DNA from: Moniliophthora roreri
Taxonomy: Eukaryota; Basidiomycota; Agaricomycetes; Agaricales; Marasmiaceae
Reading direction: 5' to 3'
DNA: 64,000 nt
Assembly (NCBI GenBank): GCA_001466705.2
Contig: LATX02000221.1
Span: 186,001 to 250,000, forward strand
The notes under the pieces are model-generated. The model was not told where the DNA came from, searched no databases, and was given only the letters and a program-made list of their open reading frames with translations. Shown here one piece after another: positions 46,843 to 59,056 of this stretch. Each line of letters opens with the position of its first letter. Positions within the stretch are counted from its first letter, which is position 1. The position numbers were made by a program, and so were the translations under genes.

Positions 46843-49492
46843 TGCCTAGAAATCAGTGATGGCAAAAATTTGGAGATCTTATCAGCAGACATCTTATCAG
46901 TTTTGTTCCTTAACGTCGACCCCGACGACGATCATGTCATGGTCAATGCCATTCGCTCTATTTCTTCAGACTCGTACATGTACTAGAGCTCAAGTTCTTC
47001 TGCCACTGCTACCTCGGATAACGATCCATGCGTATGCATGGCAAGTCAAGCAAGATCCGGTTCAGTTGAACGGAACATAACTATTATACTACGTGTCACA
47101 TCACCGTGAAGAACGGGAAAATCCAAAAAGATATACTAGGCGGCAACTAGGCACTGAATTTCATCACGATTGCCTTCCGTACCGTCCTCGTCCTCGCGCT
47201 CACGGCCACTGCCCAGGTTTTTTTTTCCCGTCCTTTGGGTGGCTTTCCACGCCTCGGTCGACATGGAGGCGCAGAGATGAGTAAAGGTCTAAACATTTGC
47301 TGATACAATCCCTCTCGCAGTTTTCTGGTTTCGATCACATCGCTCGAGGCACGCAGGCAATTTGTCACGTTCGGCATGTCGGTTTTTCAAAAGTTGTACT
47401 GATGGCCCAATGGCAGGTGGAGCGAGCTGATCCAAGTCGTTCCGTCAAAGGCTTCAAGGAGATCGAGAATAACGGTTTCCGAAGTTGAGGATACCGGCGA
47501 AGACTGGCTTTGGTCTTAGTGGGTCCAGATTTGGTGTCAATTGCTTAGAGCGGCCAGGCAGTGTCAGGGTAAGAGTTTGGCTTGCTTAGCGCTGTGAGAA
47601 TAGGGGCACCCTTTCTTGATCCCTTTTCCTTACCATCATACCATACAGCCCGACCTCATCAATACCCTGAGTCACTCGTCCGAAAAATCAAAGGTCGCTC
47701 AGACACAAGCAACTCCCAAGGGAACAAACGTTTTCAATGCGACCCATGAAGACATCCATTGCGACATTATCGTGTGTTCTAATCATTTCTGCAATGGCGC
47801 ACAAGTTATTGAAGCTCTTCTCGACTAGGCGAGCATTCAAGCACTCCATAAGAATCTCGCTACGCACCAGGCTATGCACCAGAATTTGAAGGACCTCGCT
47901 ATACATCGTGAGGAAATCGAACGCCTGAAAGTGGACGTTTTTCATCTGCGGAAAGAAAGAGAGGAAAATAAAGCACGTTGGGAGCAAGAACGAGTCCTTT
48001 GGCGGAAGGAGAGAGCGAATATGGAAGTTAATGAGGATATAATACTTCTATTTGAAGCAGCCTATGGTATTTGCCAAGGTACACCATTTCGCCTCCTGTC
48101 CCGAGCATTCTGTTGATCATGAGCCAATCTTACAACTGCCGACTCTGAAATGAGGTTGATCCCATGGATCAGTCCCATCCTAGCTCAATTAGCCACAAAT
48201 ATTACGCCGGGGGTCGAGCATCTCCCGGACATTTCCAGCCTTGTTTATGAATCTGATCATCGCCTCACATTTTGACTCCAGCCTTATATCTCACACTTTT
48301 CCATCTCTGACCCTTCCTACCTTCCAGGCTACCCTCGGTTCTTCATTCCATATGCAGATCCCAATCCCGGGGGGCTTAAATGTTAACTCGAAGATCTGGC
48401 TCAATTTGGGATTCCGGGCGTTGTTGAGGACATCTGTCTACTGTATTATAAATGTATGGTTGTACAAGCAACAATTCGCCTCCACGAATCACTTTTCACG
48501 CTTCCCTTACACTCATGTCGGTTGATATTCGTACGATTGGATTCCAAGTATCTAGCCAGTGTCCTGGTTCTGGGACGACAGCGGTACCCATCGCCTCCGT
48601 TGGGCATGCATGACGGTAGTCTGGGATGATGGTATGTACAGAGGACATAGAGGCTTTTGCCGCATTCGAGTTGGGTCTGGCGTAGCATCTGCCTATTGTA
48701 TCTCGTCTCCATTAAATCTCCAACGAGAGCAATACATTTTCTTGGGATTAGAAAACTATGTGTGCGATTACGGTACAAGTAAAATGCGCTCGCCGCTAAT
48801 GTACGTGAGATATAGTGAGGTCTCGAACCAGATAACGATCGCGACCGAGCTCTTGATCATTACCACCACCACGCTTCAAGAGCCAATCGTTGTACACACG
48901 AATCATGCACTTTGAAAAGCGTGAAATCGACTGGGGAAAGGCATTCAAGGGCTACGGTAAGTGATAGTTAAATTCTCGTTGAAGAAAGTACTTAACGACT
49001 AGTACCCGAAGCAACTCCGGACCTACGAAGTTCCGGTAATAATCGACCTGAGCAAGACCTGAGGCCACATAATACACAACTTTATCCCTTTAAGTTTTGG
49101 AAGAAACAAGCCGGACGGTTATAGCTTGTCGTTTTTTCACTATTTTGGGAACTCTGGTGCACGGACCCCAGCGGCGTACGAAGGCAAAGGTACCGGTTGA
49201 GATTGAGACTGGCCTAGATTTCATGCAATTTTATGGTGCGCCTTTGATGCTCGCTGTCAATTTTCCAATCATTGGACATGTCATTGCAGGAAGGTAGTGT
49301 CCAATTCGCATGTTGATTGATCCCGTCACTATCGCCCATGAAAGGTTAGCACCCAATCCAATTCGTCAAACCTCGTGTTGATCAGCATTCAAAATGCTGT
49401 AGAGTCTTACATTCTCCACAAAGCATCTTGATTTCTTACCACTACCACCACCACCACCGCTCCCACTTTGCTAAACCGTACTCGAAGCTGAA
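46843..49492. other. Gene-poor region with one possible small gene
   Basis: The only coding-like piece is at about 47616-48116 on the plus strand, where two adjacent frames read an acidic N-part (NVFNATHEDIHCDII) and a charged coiled-coil (IEILRL-type heptads, EEIERLKVDVFHLRKEREEN) separated by a stop at about 47826. It may be a decayed or mis-spliced coiled-coil protein. The remainder to 49490 shows no domain. Confidence 0.35.
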
Positions 49493-51559
49493 ATGAGTAT
49501 CAACCACTCGTCAAGAGTCTCTATCAAGGGCAAGAACACCTTCAATCACGTTCATGGGCATCAATTCAATGGACCGATTGAAGGCAACGTCGTCTTCAGC
49601 ACTGGTCAGGAGGTAGTGAAGCGTACTGAGTATGATGAGGTGAGCTTGACGGCAAATATAAAGCCTTTTCAGTTCAGTCAGCTGACAGGAGGCCTGCACA
49701 GTTCGAATATGTGAAACGTGGACATATTGTTAGCATGAAGGAGATACACTCTGAAGATATCTCGGAATGGGATTGGAAATGGCAAAATGGGAAGCTACTT
49801 TGTCAACAAAAATCATCAGCCCAAAGGACAATCTACACTGTTGAGCTAATCAACCAACAATCCAAATTCACCGCTATGATCTACAAAGGGAAAGACGCAC
49901 AAGCCGCTTGGGAAGACGACTTCCAACAGTTTTCGCGGATAGAGTAAGCTCTTATCTATCGCTTGAGAGCCATATATCTGACAGTCCACCAGCGATCTGG
50001 GCTCATTTCGATTATTCGGCATTAACCAGTCGGCGATCCCAGCACTGATATTTCATCATGGTGCGACTCACGTTATGTTTTCCCTCGGTGGCATATCCTA
50101 ACGATACTTGTAGAACTAGTTCCCATGGCGCACATTTTTACGGGGTCCTTGTGGATGAATGTCTACATCAAACATCTGAGTGTCAGTCTGGATTCCCACT
50201 CCGATCTACACTTCTTAGACTGACATTGCCTGGCTCTTCCAGGAAAACATGGGATGCGGCTGGTATTATCTATGGATGAACACGGCCAGTGGCGTGATTA
50301 TCCGTGGGCCTGAAGGCCCTTCTTTCCACCTTGCGGATGGTCTAGTCAGATCTATTGCTCCCCCTCCCACTGTCGATATGTTGAAGGACGACACTTCCCT
50401 CCGATTCTTCAGCAAACTCGGGCCGATTATGGATGAAATAGTATTGCGATCCGCGGGATGGCGTTGGAAGGACACCTATCTCGACGATCTATTCCCAACC
50501 ATGACGGACCACGGTACTGAGGATCCTGACGATCCCGCTTGGATTTCACCGACACAACCCTACCCCCGCCACCTCCCGATGAGCGAGATAGGTGGGCTTC
50601 GGTTTGACACTGTATACTCACCATCACTAGAGGCTGTCGCGAGAAGGCCGCAAGGAGCTAGTTCGTTATGGAGTCGGAGATGGTGTATCTGTTATAGGAT
50701 GGGCCTCGTGGATGAAGCAATGCTTGACGGAGGGTTGACACGGTAAGTAATATCATGGTTCTTGTGTTTGATTTAGGCTCAAGTGCTCATAGCTTCAAGT
50801 TTGATCCGACTCACGGGGGGAGGGCCAATCTCACGGCAGCGCATGATCACTGGCCGGTCTGTGGTGAGTGGTTATCGCAATCCTACCGGATTTTCGACGC
50901 TCTTGATGTAACGGAGGGGGAGGAAAACTTTTGTATGTCCCCTCCTTGTCGGATATGTTCTGAATACTCATTGCTCTCCCTACCATCAGTTGTCGTTGAA
51001 CCATCCTGGCTGGAGGTAAAATCCACCCCACGCCTTCAATATGAAAGCTTCGGAGCATCCTTCAACCTCTGTGACGGTAAACCCCTCGTCGAAGAAATCC
51101 AACCCTCGCCTGTATACCTTTTCCTTCGTCCCTTCCCCATGACAATATCGGAACTTGTGCCGTGGTTCGAAGGACACTTCTACTTTTGGTCTTTTGATGA
51201 GACCGGTCGATGTGAGATGTCAGAGGAGGAGTGTGAGCGGTGGGAGCTCCCGGTGCTCACTTGTACCATAGATTGGCGGGACTCCGTTATGCTGCACTCT
51301 TGGCCAACCTCCATCTACACTACCCTCCGAGACTGGCAAGAGGCCCGGGGCTTTGACCCCACTACCTCCAATTGGGCACAAGAGTTGGGCTATCCTGAGT
51401 TGGAGATTATTGGTGCAAGGAAGTTCAATGTCATTCTGAAGAAGCTGTTGACATTCAAGGTGAGCTGCTTGCATTGGATGGTTGGATTTACGCACTGATT
51501 CTCAGAAGACAGTGGGGTGGGAAGCCTTTGCAGGGTCAGGAATCAGCGCATGTGGGCTT
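49493..51559 (+). CDS. Agaricomycete-specific hypothetical protein, copy 2 (short form)
   Basis: This gene is a paralogue of the one at 23986-26683. Exon 1 reads IKGKNTFNHVHGHQFNGPIE and ends KRTEYDE; exon 2 starts FEYVKRGHIVSMKEIHSEDI and continues TIYTVELINQQSKFTAMIYK; later exons give FRLFGINQSAIPALIFHHG, ELVPMAHIFTGSLWMNVYIK, PPPTVDMLKDDTSLRFFSKL and LHSWPTSIYTTLRDWQEARG followed by DPTTSNWAQELGYPELEIIG. It ends with a short exon after an intron at about 51460-51506, stop near 51557-51559. The long C-terminal extension of copy 1 is missing. Function unknown; no catalytic motif seen. Confidence 0.65.
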
Positions 51560-54123
51560 TAACAGATGTTGTTTATTGGATTGTATATGTATCCTATATC
51601 GAATAACTGTAATACATATTTGTTGTAATATAATAGGTGAAAAGTGCAACCAGAAGATGACAAGATGAATGGCAGGCAATTTCCTTTGCTCTGACCGCCA
51701 TCGCGATCACGCACCAAACTGCGGGAAGGAACTCATATCCATCCTCTGATCAACCGTCCTCGTCGAGTCAAGCAACCCCCTCATTTCCTTTATACACTAG
51801 ATCGAAGGTGCCTTTATTCGCGTTTCTTCTTGCTATCAATACCCAGCATTCGGACAGAAGAGATCTCAGCCCATGACCCACCGATTCTACAAATTGGATG
51901 ATACTACTGCGATTCCGAATTCAAACCTCGCACCTCCTGCCGCGGCGATAGACCAATCATAGTTTTGATAAAAAGAAGAGGGCTGGCTACACCATCACTA
52001 AGTGTGTCCCTTTTTTTCTGGTCATGTCTCAGTCTCCTTCTCGCATGAATCATCCAATCTCGTGGCGGATTTGCTCCTCATCCTTTCTGCTTTTCTGTCA
52101 GAGGACCGCCCAACCGCTGCTGCATGTAACGATGTAATGTGGATTCACTACGGACAAAAGGTCCTTTTGGAGATTACTAAAATATTTGAAAAATATTGCT
52201 AAAAACTAATATATTCTTCTGGGCAATATTTGCTCTAAACTTATTGTAAATTATTCTATATTAATAAAACATTTCCTTAATGCAATATTATAGGAATATA
52301 TACTATATTATTTACACTGAAAATACTATTAAAATGTGCCCAAGTTATTGTGTTTTTCTGTACATCAAAAGTGTGTGAAATCTGGACCAAATTGGGCCAA
52401 AAATCCGGATTTTTTGGTTCTGGGAAAACAGAATCAAATTACCATATGCCAATTTAGTACACCTAAAACAGTTGCAAAACAGTAGGAAAAAACAAAACTT
52501 TAATATATAAAATATTTGTGCTAAATGTGCCTAAAAACTAATGGAATATTTAATAATTTCCTCTTAGCTAAAATTAATAGAAAAGTATCAAGATTTTAAT
52601 CTAATTTCTATAAAATTTGGACAAAAAAAGTATGAAAGCAAAGGATATAATTTTAAGACTGTCTTTTTCATATCAAATCTATCTGTACTATATAAACATT
52701 TTCAGTTGACTAAATTCTTTGGGAAACTATCTCAAAAGAACCCTTTGTCCATAGTGATTGAGATATGGGGTATTGTGATCGGTACACTCCGTCAGTTCTC
52801 TCAGCTGGGCCTCACTACTACTTCCTGCTGTAGAAAGGGATATCTATTCATCATTCAGCATACATCTGGAACATGGAAAGGAGATGCATGGCGCGTCCAA
52901 GGTGAGTTTGTGTTGACTCTATACACTTAGTTATCCAGCTAATGACCCTTTGCTTTTATTATCATAGACTTGTCTGGAGTGGGTCGGTATGAACTGCCAA
53001 CAGGAATGAGTTTGGTTCATTTTTATTCCTGCTATCTTTAGTAGCGGGTCTTGGTCCAAAATTTCTTGGTTTACTAAGCATTTCGACCCAAAGTTCCCAC
53101 GTACTCTCACCTGTTTTCCTCTGCTTAGTTTACTAAGCACACTACCAGGAATTCCCATGTACACTTGCTCTTGACCAGGAATTCCCACATGCTTTCACTT
53201 AAGATAGGACTCATGTGCAACTTGCTATCTTACCTTCGCACTGCCCTGCCACAGTTAAAATGTAGTATTCATATCCATTAGGACCTAAGTTCTGATTATC
53301 TCATATGTCTGGCAAAACACATCGTTTCTTGCTCTGCCTGTCGATAGAAAGATAGCAAGCACTGCTGGTATGGCCCCTACTCCAATTATTACATATTCTA
53401 TCACTCACCCCTTTATTTATAATCACAGGTTCAATATACCTTCTCATGGTTTATGCTTACTATGTCTTGCTTTCCGCTGCATACAGAGCAAAAGAGGCCT
53501 TGTAGTTACGATGGCAAGTGGTCAAATCTAATGATGATACATTCAGGTCAGCATTAAATATATATTTACCCCTCCAATGACAAAGAGTTAACACACTATC
53601 ATGGAACTAGGGTGGAATGGGTTATCAAGTGACAGTAGTTAAAGGTGTCTCTCTTTGTTGTAAGAGTTTTTAGTAATAAAAGAGTTTATTTGACGACTTG
53701 TGGAAAGCAGGTCCCTGCTCCAATGGAGGTACTGAGTGAATGGCTGAACACAAGGTGGTTAGTTGTCTTGATGGATTGACAAGCAGTAGATGCAGAGGGA
53801 CAAGAGTGGAGGCAATATCTGTGGCATGCAATACTAGGTGGTGTGAGTGCGCAAGAGAAGCACATATTGCTCCATGCAATGATCATGTATAACAATAGCA
53901 AATTGTAGATCTGCTGTATCCAAGGCACGAGGATGAGGCAAATATGGGTCTTCAGATGGCACGTGATGCAGTGTGCCTTTTTCGCTGACACTGCCAGCAT
54001 GATGTCTGAAGACACACAGAGCATAGGGTCTCTCAGAATCCTCGTTCCCTCATCATCTCACTTTCTCTACACTGATATTACTCATCTCTCTCCCTCATAA
54101 CATCTTTCTGTTGCAAAGCCACC
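51560..54123. other. AT-rich, repeat-bearing region, probably decayed mobile DNA
   Basis: Base composition changes sharply: about 52190-52700 is strongly AT-rich with no gene. At 53060-53200 short direct repeats occur: GTTTACTAAGCA at about 53073 and 53128, and ACCAGGAATTCCCA at 53143 and 53174. No ORF here has a domain. The composition and the position beside the decayed retroelement suggest old, mutated transposon sequence. Confidence 0.45.
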
Positions 54124-57100
54124 ATGGAATGTATACAAGCAGACCTGACGCTCGAGACGTGTCTGGAATATGACAAGCAGCTTTTTCAAGTCATCAGAAA
54201 TGCCTTAGTGGCAGACCCGAATATGCCGAACATCACTAACAAGCAAGAAGCCATTCAATTTCTAGTTGACACATGGACGACAGACAATGCAGACCACCAT
54301 GCTAGATGGCAGGAACAGTTGGAAGCGGATAGAGCAGTAGAAGAGCAGAGAAGACGACAAGAGGAGGATGATAGGTGGTCACGACTAGAGGAAGAGAGGA
54401 AGAAAGAAGAAGAAGTCAGGAAAGAGAAGGAGAAGTCATGAACCCCATTGCACCCAATTCAAGCATTGGGGATTACATGACTATGAGATTGCCTCCACCC
54501 ATACATGAAGAAGAAGATGTCCAGCAGAAGCTACTTTCACATCTGGTATTGCCTTCCCAAAGCATCACGAGAGGCACTCAAATACAAATGCAACCTTACA
54601 GAAGATGTCAGAATCTCCCTCATTAAGAAGGCAGATTCAACAGTCGCATTCAAGACTGTCGATACAGCAAAACCATCCCCCAATGCCAAACTGGACCAGC
54701 ATTTGTCATGGTCCCAAATCACAAAGGCAAAGAACATCTTCATCTCCAACATGCACCTTGGCAACTATCCCCCGGAACATGTTAAAATGTTCTCAGCTTT
54801 CTATGTGAACATGGAGCTACACCCCAAGCTGAAAGAAGTCCACGGAGAGCGAGCATTTGCCTGGTACCATGCAAAAGTTCACTGGGATTGGTACAAAAGC
54901 AATGAGGCAGGTCAGCCCTATGACCTGTCCAACATCAACGAAGGCATCCTACAGGACTGTTTCCAGGAGATTCAGTCAGAAGACTTGGATGCATCCATAG
55001 CTCAGTATGTTGCTCCAATGTCTTAGTCTCCAGTAAGCATGCTGACAAGTTCTCTTCTATCACCCTTCTATGACATGGCCACATTATATGCTGCATGCTA
55101 CGTTCTACATTCTACTTTCTATCTACTACATGCTACATTCTACCTGCTACTTTTCTACGTGCTACACCCTACATCCCACCCATTACATTCCACCTGCCAC
55201 TTCCTATGCGCCACACTCTATAATGTCACCACATGCTCACTACTGTCTACACACCACCACTACCCAATATCATACTACCAGGTCAAACCACATGGCTACT
55301 CAAGTGGAGTCACAACTCACAAAAGTCGTGATTGGCGCAAGGCCAGAATCACCGACGAAGTGTTCACAACCGGACTCTGGTCCAGATCCCCAACCTCCTG
55401 CATACTCTCCCAAGAAGCAACACACAGCTTCAAACGCCACAACTGCCTTTGAACACTCCTTTCAGGCTGCAGACTGGGAACCCCTAATCAAGCTGTCACA
55501 GTGCCCACTCTGCCTGGGACGAGACAGACACCATATCAAATCATGCCAAAAGACAGTGCTCTGGGACAACAAAACCCCCATGAGATGCACCTGCAACCTC
55601 CATGGCCACCTCGAAAACCCTAAAGAAGTTGAACTGTGCACCAACTGGCAGACTCCCAACGGCTGCACCAACAGTTGACACCCTGAAAGACATGAGTGTT
55701 CAGGGTGTGGAGAACCTAGCCATGGAGCTCAGAACTGCCCTCTTGGCTTGTAAGTCAAGAGTGCTCACTCTGCTTTATGCAGAAGCCTGGCATGAGGTGT
55801 TGGCAGAGACAGGCTTTATGTGTAAATATTCAAATCTTGCAGAGTCTATTGAGCATGGATTCAATGTTGGCATACCAACATTCCATCACACTTTCACCCC
55901 GACAAACAACCTTGACACTGACGAACACCTATTGGCTTTCCACACAATTGCAGAGAAGGAACTACATCTTCAATGTTGGCTTGGGCCATACCCACGACAC
56001 ATTATCAAAGCTGTAATAGGACCTTTCCAAACATCACCCATCAGCATGGTGCCGAAACCAGGAAAACCAGAAAAGTTCTGACTAGCACAAAACTTCTCAT
56101 ACCCATATAAACCGCTTTCTTGAGATACGACAGACACAACAAACACGATAAACATGACATGCCATTTCACAAGCACCCCTCTTCCAACACCGGTCATGAT
56201 CTCGTCCATCAACTCCACTATTGACTCCACCCTCTACCCATGCCTGTGGGGCACATTCACAAACACATGCCGTCTGCTTTGGACAATCCCTCCAGGTAGC
56301 CAGGGTGCTGTCTGAGATGTATCAGAAGCATACTGAATGGTTCCTCTACACCCAAGCCAGTGGCTGGAGACAGTGGTCCATCTTCCAGACCAAGATAGCT
56401 TCGCAGTAGACACCTGCAACATGTTTGGGCTATCTTCAGCACTAGGAGTCTTTGGTCAGGTAGCAGATGCAGGAGTAGAGATTTTTTGAGCGAAGGGGCT
56501 TGGCCCAGTTTCCAAATGGGTAGATGACCATATGTGGATCAGAGTACTCTGGAGTAGACTCAGAGAAGCCAATGTGATGCGAGAACTTCTACATCAAAGG
56601 GTTTTAGACTCAGGAGGAGTACAACACATCAAGGGTAGACTACTATACACTGGTGACTCACTACCAAATGGACGCTCTGAAGAATTTGATGATGACTTCA
56701 TTTTTCCACTCATTGATCACTCATCTAACTCCCCCTGCTCACATGAAGATACACTGTATACATACAATTTTTCCAACATTAATGCCATCTCACAACGTCT
56801 CAGTTATATTTGGGAGATATCAAAAGACATCAACTTCTGTTCCAGGCCAATATACTTTGGCTTTGAATGGAACTTGACAAATATGGTAGTATCTGTCCCA
56901 CATGACAAATGTGAGAAATACTTGTCTACAATTGATAAATGGGAAAATCAAGTTTCCCACAACTATAAAGAAACCTCAAGCCTATACAGGAAACTCCTAC
57001 ATGTGAGCCTTGTGCTGCTGTCAGGCTGAGCCTACCTTGTTGAACTAGAGAAGTTGATGGCAACACTAAGCACTGCCCCTCCATACTCACGATATTGCCC

Positions 57101-57500
57101 TCCTAAAAGCCTGCCATCAGACCTAGCATGGTGGAGAGCATGACTACTACACCCCATCTCAAAACCTATCCCAGGGCCTGCCAAGCTAATAGACTTACAT
57201 GCCTACTCCAACACTAGTGGAGGGTTTGGCATTGGCATATGTCTTCACAGTTTCTGGAGAGTGTACTGACTTCTCCCAGATTGGCAAGGAAACGGCAAAA
57301 GAGACATCAGATGGGTGGAAGCAGTGGGATTCTGGCTACTCGTCCAGATCATTGCTATCTATGGAAAAGAAGGGCACCACTACAAGGTATATAGCAACAA
57401 CAAAGGAGTGGTTGAAGAGTAGTGGAATGGACGAAGTAGAAACTGACCCACAAATAATATATTCAAACATATACACCAAGTTGTTGAGGAGCAACGATTC
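54124..57500 (+). mobile_element. Decayed retroelement (gag-like part, zinc knuckle, RT and RNase H-like region)
   Basis: Plus-strand remains of one element are spread over 3.4 kb. 54124-55026 encodes an acidic, Glu/Arg-rich N-part (AVEEQRRRQEEDDRWSRLEE) and a helical domain; 55290-55745 carries CPLCLGRDRHHIKSC and, after a stop, HECSGCGEPSHGAQNC, a CCHC zinc knuckle. From about 55750 a polymerase follows: GPFQTSPISMVPKPGKPEKF, MFGLSSALGVFGQVAD, the RT core KWVDDH, a continuous stretch 56532-57029, and an RNase H-like part (KLIDLHAYS, EGHHYKVYSNNKG) to the insertion point. Relatives are common in mushrooms; the RT resembles that of DIRS/tyrosine-recombinase elements, but no recombinase was seen. 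At least six in-frame TGA stops disable it. The end is cut off by the chromovirus LTR. Confidence 0.7.
55090..55215 (+). repeat. Degenerate CTACAT/CTAC-type microsatellite
   Basis: Units such as TGCTACATTCTAC and TTCTACGTGCTAC are repeated imperfectly for about 125 bp within the decayed retroelement. Confidence 0.55.
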
Positions 57501-57929
57501 TGTTACGTTACTTGTGCGCAGCAACGTCAAACTACTCGACTATGACGTAGTCAAGAAGTTCGTAAGGTTCAAGTTTCAGAGTTCAAGCTAGAACTAAGAG
57601 GTGGTCTCTTTGTTCGTAACTTAAGAGGTTCATTCTGCTGCTATAACAAGGTTTATAGTTAACCAGGTCAAGCTGAGAAGCTTGAAGCCTAGTTATCGCT
57701 GCTTAAATAGTACAGTGTAACTACGATTACAAACGAGTTGGAACTCAAGAGAACATCGCAGAATGTGTACATAATATATCGACAGAATCGGAGAGAAAGA
57801 GATAGAATGTTCGTTATATAATAGATAGAGAACGAGATCGAAGGTGAAAGAAACGAGGGAACGAGATCGAAGGTGAAGGAAATGATTAATAATACACGCG
57901 GTCACATGAAAGTCTGTAGCATTGTAACA
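57501..57929 (-). repeat. 3' LTR of the Ty3/gypsy chromovirus
   Basis: The 429 bp repeat runs from TGTTACGTTAC (57501) to TTGTAACA (57929), so it begins TG, ends CA and has a 6 bp terminal inverted repeat TGTTAC/GTAACA. On the element's own (minus) strand the polypurine tract TGCGGGGGTAA (57940-57930) abuts it directly. Inside is a tandem duplication GGAACGAGATCGAAGGTGAA-like (about 57830-57880) and a possible TATA element TATTTAAG near 57704-57711. The 5 bp outside the LTR, GATTC (57496-57500), should reappear beyond the 5' LTR, which is outside the window. Confidence 0.85.
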
Positions 57930-57940
57930 TTACCCCCGCA
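57930..57940 (-). promoter_or_regulatory. Polypurine tract of the chromovirus
   Basis: TGCGGGGGTAA on the minus strand sits immediately next to the LTR terminus TGTTACAATG and would prime plus-strand DNA synthesis. Confidence 0.7.
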
Positions 57941-59056
57941 CTAGGGGCGAAATTCCAATCTCGCCACTGTACCATCTGACAATGTTACCTCTCTGAACGA
58001 TTCCTGTTGTCCAGAGTATACCCACTCATAGTTCTCCTCTGCATTCTCCGTTGCAGTCGTCGTCTCACTACTGTTCTCCATCTCCGTAGAGCTCGGTGTC
58101 GGGGTCACCCCCGTAGATATCATCTCCAGGAGACGATGAGCGCTGGGGAGGGTGGTTCCGAGCAATTCTTCGCGACCGTCGTTTGAGACGACAATCTCGA
58201 GAGAGGTGACCAGGCGCAGACGTCCCGCATACTTGACAACTGTAGCTCTGGCAGTCTCGGCCGCGGTGGTACGCCACTCTGCACACAGGGCAGAGAGGTA
58301 CTCGAACACTTCGTCGGTCATGTCGTCGCTGTTGATCGGAGATGAGGATGGCTCGCTCGACGACGCTTCTTCGAGGTCTTCGTCGTCCCACACTGATCGA
58401 GTTGTCGGGTCCCGGATCAGTGTTCGGGGAGGAATCGGCGTCGGCCGATGGTTCGCGAGCGATCGGGTCTGGGGTACTTCGGTCAGTGGCAAAAGTAATC
58501 CGGAGGGGTTGGAAGTAGGGGTTGAGGGCTCCGTCGGCACGGAACGGTACCGTGGCGGGGGGGTCGCAATTGTCGCATCCCTGAATCTGGGGGGAGTGGA
58601 TGCTCTCCATATCGGATTCGACGGCCTCGGCGCCTGAATCGCTAGGGGTCGGGGTTCTGATGCCGATGGAGGCGGCATACATAGGGGGACTGTCGGGTTC
58701 GGAGGGAGGGATATGTTCGACGACGATAGATCCGTCATCGGAGGCGCTGGCACTAGAGGGACTTGGAGGTTCGGGGTAAACGAGGGAGGTAGGACTTGAA
58801 GGGGTGGAGGCGAGTCGGTCTGGGGGATGAAGGGTGGTTGACTGTCTGCTTCGAATAAATGGCCTAGATAGACCAAAGCTTGGGGTGGGGATGGAGGGAA
58901 TCCTGTCATACTGGACGCAGGCCAGTTCTGTTGCTCGTCGAATCCGTTCGACGTATGCTGTGTGTGCCATCCAGAATTCTGGGCTGTTTGGATCTGCATC
59001 GCAAACACCCTCGGGGACGGTACCTGTAGCGTTAGATGCATTGGGTGTGTCGTCAT
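57941..59056 (-). CDS. Overlapping extra ORF of the chromovirus (371 codons, alternative frame)
   Basis: This frame is open for 371 codons from ATG at 59056 to TAG at 57941-57943, stopping one base before the polypurine tract region. It overlaps the 453-codon ORF by 989 nt on the same strand, one base further on. The first two thirds are Pro/Ser/Thr-rich; the last third looks globular (DEVFEYLSALCAEWRTTAAE, RLRLVTSLEIVVSNDGREEL) and the non-overlapping end reads EENYEWVYSGQQESFREVTL and DGTVARLEFRP. No known domain. It may be a true second gene, the product of a frameshift or splice from the other ORF, or a by-product of C-rich composition. Confidence 0.45.
   Translation of the reverse strand: MTTHPMHLTLQVPSPRVFAMQIQTAQNSGWHTQHTSNGFDEQQNWPASSMTGFPPSPPQALVYLGHLFEADSQPPFIPQTDSPPPLQVLPPSFTPNLQVPLVPAPPMTDLSSSNISLPPNPTVPLCMPPPSASEPRPLAIQAPRPSNPIWRASTPPRFRDATIATPPPRYRSVPTEPSTPTSNPSGLLLPLTEVPQTRSLANHRPTPIPPRTLIRDPTTRSVWDDEDLEEASSSEPSSSPINSDDMTDEVFEYLSALCAEWRTTAAETARATVVKYAGRLRLVTSLEIVVSNDGREELLGTTLPSAHRLLEMISTGVTPTPSSTEMENSSETTTATENAEENYEWVYSGQQESFREVTLSDGTVARLEFRP

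Noticed and set aside
57693..57905. Small ORF in the LTR
   Set aside because: Non-coding regulatory repeat; no support for translation.
58152..58637. 161-codon plus-strand ORF opposite the extra chromovirus ORFs
   Set aside because: A reverse-strand shadow of C-rich minus-strand coding sequence; no motif.
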